This document shows positions 10,769 to 11,662 of a stretch of DNA of 11,662 nt, piece by piece. Every line of letters starts with the position of its first letter. The stretch's first letter is position 1. The stretch comes from Ruminococcus sp. CAG:403 (lineage in GTDB: Bacteria; Bacillota; Clostridia; Oscillospirales; Ruminococcaceae), in NCBI GenBank assembly GCA_000437255.1, contig FR899091.1:10241-21902 (forward strand), in the 5' to 3' direction. Below the pieces are notes generated by a model that was not told the DNA's origin, searched no databases, and saw only the letters and a list, made by a program, of their open reading frames with translations. The position numbers and the translations under genes were made by a program.

Positions 10769-11662
10769 ATGACTGCAACAGAAACGGCACTGTTCCAGCC
10801 CATCGGCACACTAAAGGGCGTGGGACAAAAACGAAGCGCTGCTTACGAAAAACTAGGCATCCAAACACCTTATGATCTGCTCTATCACATTCCCCGGCAA
10901 TATCTGGACTACAGCCACCCGATTCCGGTTACAGAGACACCGCTGCAAGCGGTTAGCCCCATCTGCGTCACCATTCAAAAAAAGATGGCACCGCAATTTC
11001 TGCGAAAAGGACTGACCGTCTACAAAGCCATTGCAGCAGACGATTCCGGAACGATTACCATTGTCATTTACAATAACAATTACGCCTTTGAAGCCCTCCA
11101 CATCGGGCAGACATACTGCATGTCCGGAAAAATCACCGGCAATTTTCTGCGCCGGGAAATCAGTTCGCCGCACTGCATTCCGGCAGGCAGCACACACCTG
11201 ATCCGCCCCATCTATCCGCTGACCAGCGGCTTGACCGGTGCCATGATCGAAACCAACATGCAGCAGGCACTTGCCCTGTTTCAGGCGCTGCCTGCCGACT
11301 GGATGCCGGACGATCTGCGCACGGCACATCAACTGCTTCCGCTTCCGGATGCATTGACGCAGATTCATTTTCCCAAGGACACGCAGCAGATGGAACAGGC
11401 TCGCCGCCGGCTGGCATTCGATGAACTGCTGCAATTACAGCTCGGCATGTGCATGATGAAAACCCAAACCCGTCAGGAAACACCTTATCCCATGCACGCC
11501 GTCGATCTAATGCCTTTTCAGCAAGCGCTTCCCTTTTCCCTGACGGAAGGACAACAGCACGCCATTACAGAGATTCAGGAAAGCTTAAACGGTTCTGTCC
11601 CCATGAACCGCCTGTTGCAGGGCGACGTCGGCAGCGGCAAAACCGTGGTTGCCGCCGCCGCC
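10769..11662 (+). CDS. recG: ATP-dependent DNA helicase RecG, N-terminal part (runs off the window)
   Basis: 298 codons of a protein normally about 680 residues; the frame is still open at the window edge. RecG is a monomeric double-stranded DNA translocase that remodels stalled replication forks and Holliday junctions. Seen here: the start PIGTLKGVGQKRSAAYEKLGI (a helix-hairpin-helix-like motif shared by RecG proteins), YDLLYHIPRQYLDY (the PRRYxD motif), an OB-fold wedge domain at about 65-150 that grips the branch point, the linker helix RRRLAFDELLQLQLGM, the Q-motif-like region FSLTEGQQHAITEI, and the Walker A motif GDVGSGKT (285-292) just before the edge. The helicase domains beyond motif I are not visible. 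Transcribed rightward from its own extended -10 promoter, divergent from murA, with 507 bp between the two start codons. Confidence 0.95.
   Translation, partial: MTATETALFQPIGTLKGVGQKRSAAYEKLGIQTPYDLLYHIPRQYLDYSHPIPVTETPLQAVSPICVTIQKKMAPQFLRKGLTVYKAIAADDSGTITIVIYNNNYAFEALHIGQTYCMSGKITGNFLRREISSPHCIPAGSTHLIRPIYPLTSGLTGAMIETNMQQALALFQALPADWMPDDLRTAHQLLPLPDALTQIHFPKDTQQMEQARRRLAFDELLQLQLGMCMMKTQTRQETPYPMHAVDLMPFQQALPFSLTEGQQHAITEIQESLNGSVPMNRLLQGDVGSGKTVVAAAA

Overview
The window looks like a chromosomal segment from a fibre-degrading, low-to-mid GC Gram-positive bacterium of the Ruminococcus group (Oscillospiraceae; R. champanellensis or R. flavefaciens-like). The main evidence is a secreted GH9-CBM3c cellulase with a threonine-rich linker and a C-terminal type I dockerin, which is the hallmark of a cellulosome subunit. 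Strong AGGAGG-type ribosome binding sites, consensus sigma-A promoters, cell-wall-binding repeats and a WalJ-RlmH pair agree with a Bacillota host. The species is an inference from protein style, not from a marker gene.

Layout, left to right. (1) Positions 1-1290, minus strand: the putrescine-forming agmatine pathway, aguA (complete) followed by aguB (only its first 26 codons are inside the window), with a recognisable promoter. (2) Positions 1400-3800, plus strand: a perfect consensus promoter, a leader of about 105 nt with a stem, then a 732-residue secreted protein made of about 25 cell-wall/choline-binding-type repeats ending in a C39-like cysteine peptidase domain, closed by a hairpin terminator. 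(3) Positions 3812-4207: a 102-residue XRE-type repressor preceded by a dense array of inverted half-sites (TCGTAT-N5-ATACGA, twice) that overlaps two opposed promoter-like sequences. (4) Positions 4313-6886, plus strand: the dockerin-bearing GH9 cellulase with its own promoter and a bidirectional terminator. (5) Positions 6895-10540, minus strand: a radical SAM protein, rlmH, walJ and murA; rlmH and walJ overlap by one base, and murA has its own promoter, a long leader and a terminator. (6) Positions 10711-11662, plus strand: the first 298 codons of recG, divergent from murA and cut off by the window edge just after the Walker A motif.

The housekeeping genes on the flanks (murA, walJ, rlmH, recG, aguAB) are ordinary. 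The accessory part is the centre (1400-6890), where two extracellular proteins (surface peptidase, cellulosomal cellulase) flank a small repressor. The most interesting signals are regulatory: the repressor's operator array with interleaved divergent promoters, a similar CGTATAAT promoter core in front of the surface-peptidase gene, and a murA leader containing a possible upstream ORF overlapping a terminator-like hairpin. I did not find convincing evidence of a defence system, mobile element, CRISPR array or RNA gene of a known family.
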